Shown: positions 1 through 8,803 of the stretch, piece by piece
How positions within the stretch are numbered: the first letter of the stretch is position 1
Layout of the letters: each line of letters opens with the position of its first letter
DNA from: Bacteroidaceae bacterium
GTDB lineage: Bacteria; Bacteroidota; Bacteroidia; Bacteroidales; Bacteroidaceae
Direction of reading: 5' to 3'
Assembly: GCA_017509605.1 (NCBI GenBank)
Contig: JAFWPH010000042.1
Coordinates: forward strand, 1 to 64,000
Length of the DNA: 64,000 nt
Notes under the pieces: generated by a model
Databases searched by the model: none
The model's input: only the letters and a program-made list of their open reading frames with translations
Told to the model about the DNA's origin: nothing
Position numbers and translations under genes: made by a program

Positions 1-134
1 AGACCAGATGTTTGCCGACGGCTTCCTTCAGATTCCACCTCACGATGGACACCCTTGCCTTGGGCTATGTGATTCCCGCTATTAGGGCTCACTCGGGACT
101 TGCACCCGTTAGACAATGCTCATGCCGAGCGTAC
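1..134 (-). mobile_element. group II intron RNA, 5' part (partial, cut by window edge)
   Basis: Read on the minus strand, the segment starts GTACGCTCGGCATGAGC and continues with GGGTGCAAGTCCCGAG, GGCAAGGGTGTCCATCGTG and CCGTCGGCAAACATCTGG. From memory these strings match the start of domain I of bacterial group II introns; no covariance search was run. The rest of the ribozyme and any reverse transcriptase/maturase ORF would lie left of position 1. The putative 5' splice point lies 2 nt after the T-tract of a terminator hairpin, which is the insertion habit of class IIC introns. The first bases GTACG differ from the usual GTGYG, so the exact boundary is uncertain. Class assignment is inference. 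Confidence 0.7.
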
Positions 135-177
135 TTAAAAAAGGTATGACACGACAATGTGCCATACCTTTTTTTTA
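135..177. terminator. bidirectional rho-independent terminator
   Basis: A hairpin with arms AAGGTATGNCAC and GTGNCATACCTT around a short loop is flanked by A-run and T-run on both sides. It lies about 5 nt downstream of the stop of the minus-strand glycan operon that ends at 182 and directly before the group II intron. It can terminate transcription of that operon. Confidence 0.85.
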
Positions 178-181
178 TTGG

Positions 182-1786
182 CTATTCCAGAGCATAAAAC
201 CTGAAAAGACTATCCTTCTGGCATAGATGGTAATTGTGTTCTAAAAGCGCTTCATCAATACTGTTTATAGAGTCGTCAGACCGAACGATGACGTTCTTCA
301 CCTGCTTGTCTTCTATGTATTGAATTGTGGCATTCACATAGTGCTGGTCGTGGATTTTACGTTTGAAAATATGAGTGGCGTATGCAGGACGATGCTCTAT
401 AAGGAGTTCAAGCCAAATAGCGTCCTTTCCAACAAAAACGATTTCACCATCGAGCAACTGAATCGTTTTTAATAAGCCATTGTAGATCTTTGCCTTCTTG
501 GGGGAAGTGTAAATACCTTTAGCAAGGGGTGCATCTATAGTCGCCGTGCATAGAGGGAATCCTGCATCATACAAAGTGTGGTTTCTTTTACCTGGGATGA
601 GGTAGAGAATAAAGGCAGCTGAGACACCAATCACTATAGTCTTCTGGCACTTGGTGAGTTTTCCTATGGCAAGCATGATGGGTAAAGCAAAGATGGCCAA
701 GGCCTTTTCCAATCCCAAATCGCTGCCTGCTGGTGGTACAAGACTCAGGATGACAACGACAAGTACTTCAGGCCATAAAGATTTCTTGTTCTTCATCTGA
801 CAAAAAGCAATAAAAAAGAACAAAGAAATCATGAGATAATGCGTAGGCCTGAAAGTACCGTCACTATGTAGGTCCATATATTTGTATGTATATCCGGCAA
901 TGATGATAACAAACAGTGCATAGACTATGAAAGCCATAAGTTTTCCTTTTCTTTCCACATATCTCATAATCCATTCCATAAAGTATAAGAAAAGGAAAAA
1001 GAACGCAAAATACATCAGGAGTTTGTTGGTCCATGCAAGGTAATTCATCACTAATTCCATAAAACCATGTCCGCTGACTAATCCATACTCCTTCCATGAA
1101 GAATAATAAGCGCTGAAACTCCCTGTTGACAAAAGGATAATAAAAACGGCAGCGATTATCGAGGAAGAAAGATAGACACTCATGACTTTCCCCACCTGCT
1201 TGGTCGTAGTTTTCCGATTAACTATCCATATCAGAAACAATATGACAGGAAACGCTACAACATTGGGCATCCTACAAAAAGTGTTGATCGCTGAAAAGGT
1301 GCCAAGCATGATGTAGTTGGTGGTTTTCTCAGGATACCTCAATGTGTAAAGGGCATAGATAATGATGATGGTGGTGAACAGATTCGTGAACCCGTCCCAA
1401 CCAATAATATTCTTATAGTTAGAACCAACCATCACGACAGCTACAAGTGCTATGCTGACCGATAACTTGTGTGTGTGCCTATAATGAAATGCGCATGCAA
1501 CGATAGCCGTGAGAAGGCATAGTATCACCATGAAATAGCGCATTGAAAGGATGCCAAAACCAAATAATCTCCCCCAAAGGCTCATCAAATAGGAGGATAA
1601 GATGGATTGAGGGGAGGTACCATGGTCTATCGCATTCATGATTTGATACGGTATATCGTCACATGACATTGAAAATTGCTGCAACCAAAAAGAAACCCAT
1701 ATTGCCCAGACCAAGAGTGCGATTGATGCTAATATTGCTATGGAAAAGAAGAAGCTCAATTGTTTATTTTTCATGCTGATCATCAT
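182..1786 (-). CDS. polytopic membrane protein, GT-C-type glycosyltransferase candidate
   Basis: 534 aa. It has a first membrane segment at about residues 12-35 and roughly a dozen hydrophobic segments up to about residue 410. A soluble C-terminal tail of about 120 residues follows. An acidic pair (Asp43-Asp44 in MSCDDIPY) sits in the first periplasmic loop, where GT-C enzymes that use polyprenyl-phosphate sugars carry their catalytic acid. I do not recognise the exact family. The start overlaps the preceding GT2 gene by 23 nt, so the two are translationally linked; an alternative start is Met5 (1774). By analogy with Gtr systems, the GT2 would load a lipid carrier and this protein would transfer the sugar outside the membrane. 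That role is inference. Confidence 0.7.
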   Translation of the reverse strand: MMISMKNKQLSFFFSIAILASIALLVWAIWVSFWLQQFSMSCDDIPYQIMNAIDHGTSPQSILSSYLMSLWGRLFGFGILSMRYFMVILCLLTAIVACAFHYRHTHKLSVSIALVAVVMVGSNYKNIIGWDGFTNLFTTIIIIYALYTLRYPEKTTNYIMLGTFSAINTFCRMPNVVAFPVILFLIWIVNRKTTTKQVGKVMSVYLSSSIIAAVFIILLSTGSFSAYYSSWKEYGLVSGHGFMELVMNYLAWTNKLLMYFAFFFLFLYFMEWIMRYVERKGKLMAFIVYALFVIIIAGYTYKYMDLHSDGTFRPTHYLMISLFFFIAFCQMKNKKSLWPEVLVVVILSLVPPAGSDLGLEKALAIFALPIMLAIGKLTKCQKTIVIGVSAAFILYLIPGKRNHTLYDAGFPLCTATIDAPLAKGIYTSPKKAKIYNGLLKTIQLLDGEIVFVGKDAIWLELLIEHRPAYATHIFKRKIHDQHYVNATIQYIEDKQVKNVIVRSDDSINSIDEALLEHNYHLCQKDSLFRFYALE

Positions 1787-2747
1787 TTTGACTCAAACCA
1801 AGAATCTGTTCGACTACGTATCGGGGACGATCTTTCACTTCAATATAGATTTTCCCTATATATTCACCTACAACCCCTAAACCAATGAGAACGCATCCGC
1901 CTATGAACCATAATGACAAAATCAGTGAAGCCCATCCACTGACAGCTTTCCCAAGACACAATGTGACTATCACATAGACAAGTATGAAAAAAGCAATTAA
2001 TACAAAAAACAGTCCTAAGGAAAACACCATTCTCACGGGTTTGACACTGAAAGACGTAATGCCATCGACTGCGAAGTTAAACATCTTCCCGAGTGGATAT
2101 TTGCTCTCGCCTGCAATTCGCTGGCTGCGGTTGTAATAGACATTGTCGGACTTAAAGCCTATCAAAGGAACGATGCCACGGAGAAATAGATTGCGCTCTC
2201 TATAGTTCATCAGTTCTTCAAGAGCCCTGTGACCCATCAAACGGAAATCCGCATGGTTGTAAACACTGTTTACACCAAGCCAACGCATCACTTTGTAGAA
2301 TCCAAGTGCAGTGGTGCGTTTGAACCAGCTATCACTGTTGCGTTCTTTCCTGACTCCATAGACAATTTCACATCCTTCTTCAGAAAACTTATTGACCATT
2401 TCCTCAATGACGAAGATATCATCTTGCAGGTCTGCATCAATGCTAATACAGCAATCACTGATTGGATAAGCAGTTTGAAGGCCAGCTAACAATGCATTTT
2501 GATGTCCACAGTTCCTTGACAATTTGACACCGACAATAGCATCGTGCTTGCTGTTAAGATCCCGTATCACATTCCAAGTGTTGTCTTTCGAACCATCATC
2601 AACCAATACAATACCACTTTCTGCGTTAATTAATTCACGAAGAAGCAAATCATTTATGAGCGATAATAGTTTTTCAGCTGTGATAGGAAGTGCTGCTTGT
2701 TCATTATAACAAGGAACAACTATCATAAGTGTTGGAGGATTATTCAT
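1764..2747 (-). CDS. GT2 polyprenyl-phosphate glycosyltransferase (GtrB/DPM1-like)
   Basis: 327 aa. The GT-A fold is shown by VVPCYNEQ at about residues 10-17, LVDDGSKDNT at 48-57 and the metal-binding DADLQD at 104-109. The segment SQRIAGESKYPLGKM is typical of GtrB/YkcC/dolichol-phosphate mannosyltransferase relatives. Two C-terminal transmembrane helices (about 238-260 and 268-292) anchor it to the inner membrane. The expected reaction is transfer of a sugar from a nucleotide sugar to undecaprenyl phosphate. It is the first gene of a pair with the overlapping GT-C-like gene. No GtrA-type flippase is adjacent, so flipping must be done elsewhere or by the partner. Confidence 0.88.
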   Translation of the reverse strand: MNNPPTLMIVVPCYNEQAALPITAEKLLSLINDLLLRELINAESGIVLVDDGSKDNTWNVIRDLNSKHDAIVGVKLSRNCGHQNALLAGLQTAYPISDCCISIDADLQDDIFVIEEMVNKFSEEGCEIVYGVRKERNSDSWFKRTTALGFYKVMRWLGVNSVYNHADFRLMGHRALEELMNYRERNLFLRGIVPLIGFKSDNVYYNRSQRIAGESKYPLGKMFNFAVDGITSFSVKPVRMVFSLGLFFVLIAFFILVYVIVTLCLGKAVSGWASLILSLWFIGGCVLIGLGVVGEYIGKIYIEVKDRPRYVVEQILGLSQNDDQHEK

Positions 2748-2827
2748 AACAGATGAGATGATGTTGAAAGATATATGCGATTCTGATGTTCGAATTTGAG
2801 ATAATTAATAATTGATATTCCTTTATA

Positions 2828-2835
2828 CAAAGTTA
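2828..2835 (-). promoter_or_regulatory. putative -7 box for the GT2/GT-C pair
   Basis: TAACTTTG on the minus strand fits the Bacteroidetes -7 consensus TAnnTTTG and lies about 80 nt before the GT2 start. No clear -33 TTTG was found. The surrounding 302-nt stretch 2748-3049 is AT-rich and I see no gene in it. Confidence 0.5.
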
Positions 2836-3049
2836 ATCATTTCATTTGATAAAGTAACTTGATTCAAATTTCATTATACTTTTTTAACTGAACTGTTTGA
2901 CACATAATCACGATTATGTTTAATTTATACAATGTAATGAAGTAAAGTCATCATGGAATATCTACTCCCCTAACTAAATACTAATATAGAAGGACAAATA
3001 GATTGTACTCGTTCTGAATTATAGAATTTGAAAGTATTTAATAGGTCAT

Positions 3050-4087
3050 TTACTTATTCCAATGAAGTAAATCTTTTTGTGCTGTGAAATACGGGAACAA
3101 TTTCTTAAAGAGCCAGATTGTCGGTGGCATCAAAAATATAATAATCAGGAATTCAGATAAATGGCTGATTTCAATTATTCCCCGGATGGCTATGAGATAT
3201 ACCCAATGAGTTCCAAGGACAATGATGGAATATCTGCCAAGATAAGAGAAGAAAAACAGTTTGTTGATTCTTTGGCACAGAATCGCTAAAGCATAAATGC
3301 CCCCGAAAGCACTAACATAAACGAAAGGATAAAAGCTGGAAAAACTGGCAGACTCGAAATTCACCGATTTTTGAGCGAAGATAATTAAAACAGAAACGGA
3401 GATGACAAAAGAGACAATTTGCTGGGTTACTGTCATTTTCCTGTTCAACAAATTTGTCATCCTTACCCACTCCGCTGCATACATGAAAGGCAAGGCCATA
3501 ATAGGTGCTAATATTGTATTTGTGATAAAGTTAAACAGTGTCCCAAATTCATCAGGGTAATGAATATTACAAACAAAAAGACTTGCGATATAATTGATAA
3601 AAGTGATGATTGCAAGAAGTAACAATTGAGTTTTACGGGGGTATTTGTCGGTCAGATTTTTGAAACCATAATATAAGATGTACATCACAAACAATGCCCT
3701 CAAGAACCACAATGGTTGGTTATATGGACGTATAATAGACATGAGCACAAACATGGGGTCTTTGTAATCATCTGTGAATAAAGGAGCCAACACACAATAC
3801 GGTATAATGGAGAAGAAAAGGTAAGGAATAATCAGTTTGTTGGTTTTCCTCACAACAAAGTCAGTAAAGCCGGAATATTTCTTGAAAAACAGTCCGGAAA
3901 GGAAGAAATACAACGGCATACGAAAGTTGTTCAAAGCTTTATCTATAACTTCTGAATCAAAATGTTCATATACATGGTATAGTACAACCAAAGTAATACA
4001 CGCGCCTTTCATCAAGTCGATGTATTCAATGCGTTTCTTTTGTGTTGTCTGTTCTTGATGTGCCATAGTGTTCAATATTGTCTTCAT
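3050..4087 (-). CDS. acyltransferase-3 family membrane protein, copy 1
   Basis: 345 aa with about ten transmembrane segments. The N-terminal signature KRIEYIDLMKG followed by ITLVVLYHV carries the conserved His (about residue 38) of the acyltransferase-3 (OafA/WecH/NodX, PF01757) fold. Members O-acetylate or O-succinylate surface sugars using cytoplasmic acyl-CoA. The gene is 27 nt downstream of a close paralogue (4115-5122), sharing blocks such as NKLIIPYLFF, FFSYLGRYS/FFSYIGRYS and YFTAQKDL, so a tandem duplication is evident. An alternative start is Met8 (4066). The substrate is unknown; the nearby GT genes suggest a surface polysaccharide. Confidence 0.85.
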   Translation of the reverse strand: MKTILNTMAHQEQTTQKKRIEYIDLMKGACITLVVLYHVYEHFDSEVIDKALNNFRMPLYFFLSGLFFKKYSGFTDFVVRKTNKLIIPYLFFSIIPYCVLAPLFTDDYKDPMFVLMSIIRPYNQPLWFLRALFVMYILYYGFKNLTDKYPRKTQLLLLAIITFINYIASLFVCNIHYPDEFGTLFNFITNTILAPIMALPFMYAAEWVRMTNLLNRKMTVTQQIVSFVISVSVLIIFAQKSVNFESASFSSFYPFVYVSAFGGIYALAILCQRINKLFFFSYLGRYSIIVLGTHWVYLIAIRGIIEISHLSEFLIIIFLMPPTIWLFKKLFPYFTAQKDLLHWNK

Positions 4088-4114
4088 AAAATATGATTAT
4101 GAATGACTCGTAGC

Positions 4115-5122
4115 TCAGCTCTTGTACTTGAACAAATCTTTTTGTGCTGTGAAATACGGGAAGAACTTCTTGAAGAACCAAATCGTAGGAGGCATGAGGG
4201 CAAGAATCAACAGGAACTGGAAGGTCTGGCGAATGTCAACCACCCCCCTGATGGCTAACAAATATGCCCAGTGGGTGCCCAACACAATCAGTGAATACCT
4301 TCCAATATAGGAAAAGAAAAAGAGTTTCTTGATCCTCTTGCAAACGATAGCCAAGGCATAAATACCGCTAAACGCACTGATATACGTCAAGGGGTAGATA
4401 TCGCCATATAGAGCACCTTCAAAATAGACATGAGGTTGAGCCAGCAGCACAAAAACGGAGGCAGAGATGATAAAGAACAGGATTTGTTGCTTGACGGACA
4501 ATTCCTTGTTCAAAATATTATTCGTTCTCACCCATTCAGCCACATACATAAAAGGCAAAGCCATAAAAGGACACAACAAGGTATTGGTGGTCAGATGATT
4601 TAGTGTCTGGTAGTCTTCTGAAAAGTGGTGTTCTCTGAAGTAAAGACTAATAAGCCAGACAATGACTGTAATCGCAATGATAATGAAAATCTGCAACAAT
4701 TTCGACAACCTATCAGTCAGGAGTTTGAAGGCATAATAGATGATATAGGTCAAGAACAGACATCTCAAAAACCATAAGGGACCGTTGTATGGTCGAATGA
4801 TTGCCATCAAATAGAACGTCGGTTCTTTGAAATCTTCTCTGAACAATGGAGCCAACAGGCAGAAAGGAACAAGGGCGAAAAAAAGATAAGGGATAATCAA
4901 CTTATTTGTCTTCCTTACGGCAAAATCCTTGAAACCGGTATATTTCTTGAAAAACAAACCAGAAAGGAAGAAATACAATGGCATACGGATGTTTGTCAAT
5001 GCGTTGTCAATGATCTCTATTGTGGTATTGTTGATGACATGAAACAAGACCACTAAGGTGATGCACACACCCTTCATCAAGTCGATGTATTCAATGCGTT
5101 TCTTCGGGGACGTTTGTTCCAT
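4115..5122 (-). CDS. acyltransferase-3 family membrane protein, copy 2
   Basis: 335 aa from the ATG at 5122 (MEQTSPKKRIEYID). The longer reading frame from 5155 would add 11 residues and run through the hairpin at 5135-5161, so I reject it. It is polytopic, with the same acyltransferase-3 motif (DLMKGVCITLVVLFHV) and catalytic-type His as its downstream paralogue. The two proteins keep the same length and end almost identically (YFTAQKDLF/L), but loops differ, which suggests changed substrate preference after duplication. It probably acylates envelope glycans at the cytoplasmic membrane. Confidence 0.85.
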   Translation of the reverse strand: MEQTSPKKRIEYIDLMKGVCITLVVLFHVINNTTIEIIDNALTNIRMPLYFFLSGLFFKKYTGFKDFAVRKTNKLIIPYLFFALVPFCLLAPLFREDFKEPTFYLMAIIRPYNGPLWFLRCLFLTYIIYYAFKLLTDRLSKLLQIFIIIAITVIVWLISLYFREHHFSEDYQTLNHLTTNTLLCPFMALPFMYVAEWVRTNNILNKELSVKQQILFFIISASVFVLLAQPHVYFEGALYGDIYPLTYISAFSGIYALAIVCKRIKKLFFFSYIGRYSLIVLGTHWAYLLAIRGVVDIRQTFQFLLILALMPPTIWFFKKFFPYFTAQKDLFKYKS

Positions 5123-5134
5123 AATAATGAATAA

Positions 5135-5161
5135 GTAGGGATGGAGAAGGTCCATCCCTAC
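5135..5161. terminator. hairpin between yebC-type gene and acyltransferase genes
   Basis: An 11-bp perfect stem GTAGGGATGGA/TCCATCCCTAC with loop GAAGG lies in the 63-nt gap after the stop of the YebC-type gene. There is no long T-tract. It may end the pheT-yebC transcript or attenuate read-through into the acyltransferase genes. Confidence 0.55.
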
Positions 5162-5185
5162 CCTATTGATACTTTTCTGTTAAAG

Positions 5186-5917
5186 CTACTTCATATTCGT
5201 ATAGACGTTCTGCACGTCATCGAATTCCTCCAGGCGCTCAATCATCTTCTCGATGGTTTCACGCTGTTCGTCAGTCACCTCTTTCAGATCGTTAGGCACG
5301 TAGGTAAACTCGGCGGAAGTGATCTCGAAACCATTGTCCTCCAGATATTTCTGGATATTGGCGAATTGGTTGGGAGCACCATAGATAGTGATTGTTGTCT
5401 CGTCCTTCTCCTCGTCGTATTCCTCATCGTACTCGTCGCTAACGTCAAACTCGATGACTTCGAGGATGAACTCGTCCATGTCCATGCCTTCTTTCTTCTT
5501 GAAGGAGAACTGTGCATAGTGGTCGAAGAGGTAAGCCAGTGAGCCCATTGTGCCAAGAGTGCCGTTGAACTTGTTGAAGATGCTGCGCACATCGGCCACA
5601 GTGCGTGTGGTGTTGTCAGTCAGTGTGTCAACGAAGACAGCGATGCCGTGAGGTCCGTATCCCTCGTAGGTCATGGTCTTGTAGGCGCTCTTGTCCTTGC
5701 CCATCGCGTTCTTGATGGCGCGCTCGATATTCTCCTTGGGCATGTTCTCATGCTTGCAGGTGGCGATGATGGCTCGCAGGTGTGAGTTGCTGTCGGGGTC
5801 TGGTCCTCCTTCCGACACAGCGATTGCAATCTGCTTGCCCAGTCGTGTAAATGTCTTGGCCATATTTCCCCATCTCTTGAGTTTTCTGGCCTTGCGGAAT
5901 TCAAATGCTCTTCCCAT
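5186..5917 (-). CDS. YebC/PmpR family DNA-binding regulator
   Basis: 243 aa, the usual length. The family signature is clear: N-terminal MGRAFEFRK..KRWGNMAKTFTRLGKQI, then SEGGPDPDSNSHLRAII and NMPKENIERAIKNA, followed by YEGYGPHGIAVFVDTLTDN. Members are three-domain proteins described as transcriptional regulators or as translation-associated factors. An acidic insert (DVSDEYDEEYDEEKDE) lies near residue 155. It is the third gene of a minus-strand run after pheT and a 52-aa membrane protein (gap 29 nt). The exact role in this organism cannot be read from sequence. Confidence 0.95.
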   Translation of the reverse strand: MGRAFEFRKARKLKRWGNMAKTFTRLGKQIAIAVSEGGPDPDSNSHLRAIIATCKHENMPKENIERAIKNAMGKDKSAYKTMTYEGYGPHGIAVFVDTLTDNTTRTVADVRSIFNKFNGTLGTMGSLAYLFDHYAQFSFKKKEGMDMDEFILEVIEFDVSDEYDEEYDEEKDETTITIYGAPNQFANIQKYLEDNGFEITSAEFTYVPNDLKEVTDEQRETIEKMIERLEEFDDVQNVYTNMK

Positions 5918-5946
5918 TGGATGAAATGTTTATTATAGTTCTTGTT

Positions 5947-6105
5947 TTAATTCTGTTCGCGTTCTGCTTTCTTCATGAAATAGTAGCATAGCACGAGGCA
6001 AATGGTAGGTATGAGGATATAGATATTGAAGCCACCGAAGGCAATCTGTGCGATCCACAACACCATCAGTACGAAATACAATATCCTGAACACCCGATAC
6101 CGCAT
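5947..6105 (-). CDS. small membrane protein, 52 aa, between pheT and yebC
   Basis: The reading frame begins ATG at 6105, only 2 nt after the pheT stop, and ends TAA at 5947-5949. The product starts MRYRVFRILYFVLMVLWIA and ends KKAEREQN. It has two hydrophobic segments (about residues 8-22 and 27-44) joined by GGFN, and charged ends. The tight spacing to pheT and the 29-nt gap to the YebC-type gene argue that it is translated as part of the operon. I do not recognise a family; a two-helix hairpin protein of the cytoplasmic membrane is the best description. Confidence 0.7.
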   Translation of the reverse strand: MRYRVFRILYFVLMVLWIAQIAFGGFNIYILIPTICLVLCYYFMKKAEREQN

Positions 6106-6107
6106 GG

Positions 6108-8573
6108 TTACCTCAGTTTTGCGTCAAGCTGCTTCTGCAAGTTCTGTATAATCTTGTTCATCACAGCATCGATGGCCTTGTCGTTGAGGGTCTTGCTCTC
6201 GTCCTGGAGTATGAAGTTCACGGCATAACTCTTCTTGCCGTTCTCAAGGTTCTTGCCCTCATAGACATCAAAGAGCGACACAGCCTTCAGCAGTTTCTTC
6301 TCGCTCTGATAAGCGATGGCCTCAATCTGTGCAAACTCCACCTGCTTGTCAACAAGCAATGCGAGGTCGCGGCTCACAGCCGGGAACTTGGGTATCTCTC
6401 GGAACGACACGCTGTTCTTCTTAATGAGTTTCATCAGCGCGGTCCAGTTGATGTCGGCGTAATAGACGGGCTGCTGTATATCACAACGCTTGAGTTGTTT
6501 GGCAGCGACAATGCCGTACTGAGCGATAGTCTTGCCGGCACGGTTGGTGATGACAGTGGCGTTGCTGAAGATGTCGTTCTTCAGGTCAACGAACACAAGA
6601 GAGCCGAAAGGTACGCCCAAACGTGAGAAGATGTTCATCACGTAGGCCTTGAGCTCCCACACAGTGGCGTCCTCGTTAGGATGCGCCCAGTTGCCGTTCA
6701 CACGTTTTCCTGTCACCCACAGGCCGAGATGGTTGTCCTCGGAGTAGCAGGAAAGCACCTTCTCAGGGTCTTTCTTGTCGGAATCGTAATAGTAGCAGTT
6801 TCCGAACTCGAAGAAGCGCAGGTCAGGCCGTTTACGGTTGATGTTGTGGCTCACGCACTCCAGACCTCCGTAGAGCAAGGTCTGCCGCATCACACCGAGG
6901 TCTTGGCTCAACGGGTTGATGAGTTTTACCGCATTCTCAGCCTTAAAGGTCTCGTTATCCTGGTAATAGGCTACCTTCGTGATGGAATTGTTGAGAATCT
7001 CGTTGAAACCACATCCCACCAACTGCTCGCTGACGACGTTGGCAAGTTTGTTCTCCTTGTCAAGTTGTCCTTTCACTGTGAGGCTCGACTTCAGCTGTGT
7101 AGGTATCTCGATGTTGTCATAGCCATAAATGCGGAGCACTTCCTCTACCACGTCGCACGGACGTTGCACATCCACGCGGTAGGCGGGCACTTCCAGACGC
7201 AGCCCTACCCCACTTTCCTCAAGCACTTTCATGCCGAGGCTCAGGCAGATGCTCTTGATGGTGTCGGTAGGCAGAGTCTTGCCGATCAGGTCATTGCAAT
7301 ACTTGTATTCGAAGTCGATGACTGCGTTCTTTGGTAGGTAGTCGTTCTTCACGTCCTTGATTTCCATGGAAATCTCGCCTCCAGCAAGTTCCTTGGCCAT
7401 CAGCGCGGCTTGCTTCAGCGCGTAGAGTTGTCCGTCGGGATCCACACCGCGCTCGAAACGGTAACTGGCATCGGTCTGCAGTCCGTGGCGGCGTGCGCTC
7501 TTTCGGATCCAGGTGGGATGGAAGTATGCCGACTCAAACAGCACGTTGGTTGTGGTCTCGTAGGTGCCGGAGCCTTTTCCACCGAACACACCGGCTATAC
7601 ACATAGGCTCCTCGGTGTTGCAGATGGCGAGGTCTCTGTCGGAAAGCTCATGCTCCACTCCATCGAGCGTGATAAACTTGTAGCCGTTGGGCATGGTCTT
7701 GACCACAATCTTGTTGCCTGTGACCATGTCGGCGTCGAAACAGTGGAGAGGCTGCCCGTAGGCCATCATGATGTAATTGGTGATATCAACGATGTTGTTG
7801 ATGGGTCGCAGCCCCACGGTGGTGAGTTTGTCCTTCAGCCACTTGGGGCTCTCCCCAACCTTGCAGTTCTTGACGCTCACGGCGCAGTAACGGGGACATG
7901 CCTCCTGGTCCACCACCTCCACATCGAAATCGAGGTCATGGTTATCGACCTTGAAAGCCTCACATGAGGGACGGTGCAAGGTGGTCTGTATGCCATGCTG
8001 CAAGAGGTAGGCATAGAAGTCGCGGGCCACTCCCCAATGTGAACAGCCGTCGGAGTGGTTGGGTGTGATATCAACCTCTATCACCCAGTCGCTCTCCAGG
8101 CCGTAGTACTTGGCGGCAGGTGTACCCACAGTCGCTTCAGCTGGCAGCACGATGATGCCGCTGTGGTCGGTACCTATCCCTATCTCGTCCTCGGCACAGA
8201 TCATGCCATTACTCTCCACGCCGCGGAGCTTTGATTTCTTGATGGTGAAGCAGTTGTCGCCGTCATAGAGCTTTGTGCCGAGAGTAGCGACAATCACTTT
8301 CTGCCCAGCGGCCACGTTTGGTGCGCCGCAGACAATCTGCTCTTCCTTACCGTCTCCAAGATTCACCTTGCACACATGCATGTGGTCGCTGTTGGGATGA
8401 GGCTCACAAGTCAACACCTCGCCTACAACCAGTCCCTCGAGACCGCCTTTGATCGACTGAACCTCCTCGATGGCGTCAACTTCCAGCCCCACGCTGGTCA
8501 GGGCATCAGCTACCTGCTGTGGAGTCATGTCGAAATCCACATATTCCTTAAGCCATTTATAACTTACGTTCAT
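6108..8573 (-). CDS. pheT: phenylalanine--tRNA ligase beta subunit
   Basis: 821 aa from MNVSYKWLKEYVDFD, the conserved PheT N-terminus. A longer frame from 8672 is rejected because a TAnnTTTG box lies inside it at 8628-8635. Domains in order: EMAP-type tRNA-binding domain (PNSDHMHVCKVNLGDG, about 45-160), B3/4 editing domain (about 215-400, including RRHGLQTDASYRFERG), B5 domain (about 405-480), catalytic-like core, and the C-terminal FDX-ACB anticodon-binding domain (FREIPKFPAVSRDLAL to the end). It forms an alpha2beta2 enzyme with PheS, which is not in the window. Confidence 0.98.
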   Translation of the reverse strand: MNVSYKWLKEYVDFDMTPQQVADALTSVGLEVDAIEEVQSIKGGLEGLVVGEVLTCEPHPNSDHMHVCKVNLGDGKEEQIVCGAPNVAAGQKVIVATLGTKLYDGDNCFTIKKSKLRGVESNGMICAEDEIGIGTDHSGIIVLPAEATVGTPAAKYYGLESDWVIEVDITPNHSDGCSHWGVARDFYAYLLQHGIQTTLHRPSCEAFKVDNHDLDFDVEVVDQEACPRYCAVSVKNCKVGESPKWLKDKLTTVGLRPINNIVDITNYIMMAYGQPLHCFDADMVTGNKIVVKTMPNGYKFITLDGVEHELSDRDLAICNTEEPMCIAGVFGGKGSGTYETTTNVLFESAYFHPTWIRKSARRHGLQTDASYRFERGVDPDGQLYALKQAALMAKELAGGEISMEIKDVKNDYLPKNAVIDFEYKYCNDLIGKTLPTDTIKSICLSLGMKVLEESGVGLRLEVPAYRVDVQRPCDVVEEVLRIYGYDNIEIPTQLKSSLTVKGQLDKENKLANVVSEQLVGCGFNEILNNSITKVAYYQDNETFKAENAVKLINPLSQDLGVMRQTLLYGGLECVSHNINRKRPDLRFFEFGNCYYYDSDKKDPEKVLSCYSEDNHLGLWVTGKRVNGNWAHPNEDATVWELKAYVMNIFSRLGVPFGSLVFVDLKNDIFSNATVITNRAGKTIAQYGIVAAKQLKRCDIQQPVYYADINWTALMKLIKKNSVSFREIPKFPAVSRDLALLVDKQVEFAQIEAIAYQSEKKLLKAVSLFDVYEGKNLENGKKSYAVNFILQDESKTLNDKAIDAVMNKIIQNLQKQLDAKLR

Positions 8574-8627
8574 TGCTGTTATTTGTTTATTTTTATGTTT
8601 TCTTGTAGATGCAACTGAAAAATCGTA

Positions 8628-8635
8628 CAAAATTA
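8628..8635 (-). promoter_or_regulatory. putative -7 box of the pheT operon
   Basis: TAATTTTG on the minus strand matches TAnnTTTG and would start transcription near 8621, leaving about 48 nt of leader before pheT. It supports the pheT start at 8573. Confidence 0.55.
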
Positions 8636-8720
8636 GTAAAAAATCCCCAATTATCATGTATATGCCCCGCAAAAAGTGAGCATTTGGATGAATTTAATGA
8701 CTGTCATAAGGACAAAAATA

Positions 8721-8755
8721 TCGCGTCCCTGCCATAGGGGAATGCAGGGACGCGA
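8721..8755. terminator. strong hairpin downstream of the GLUG gene
   Basis: A perfect 12-bp GC-rich stem TCGCGTCCCTGC/GCAGGGACGCGA closes an 11-nt loop. It sits 49 nt past the stop of the minus-strand gene at 8804, between it and pheT. No T-tract follows, so factor-independent termination is uncertain. Confidence 0.6.
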
Positions 8756-8803
8756 CGCAAGGAACTATTTTGACTTAATATGTGTCAGGATAAAAACGAT
8801 CTC

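Noticed and set aside
8574-8672. 33-residue extension of pheT
   Set aside because: It includes the putative promoter box and does not match PheT, which begins MNVSYKWLKEY.
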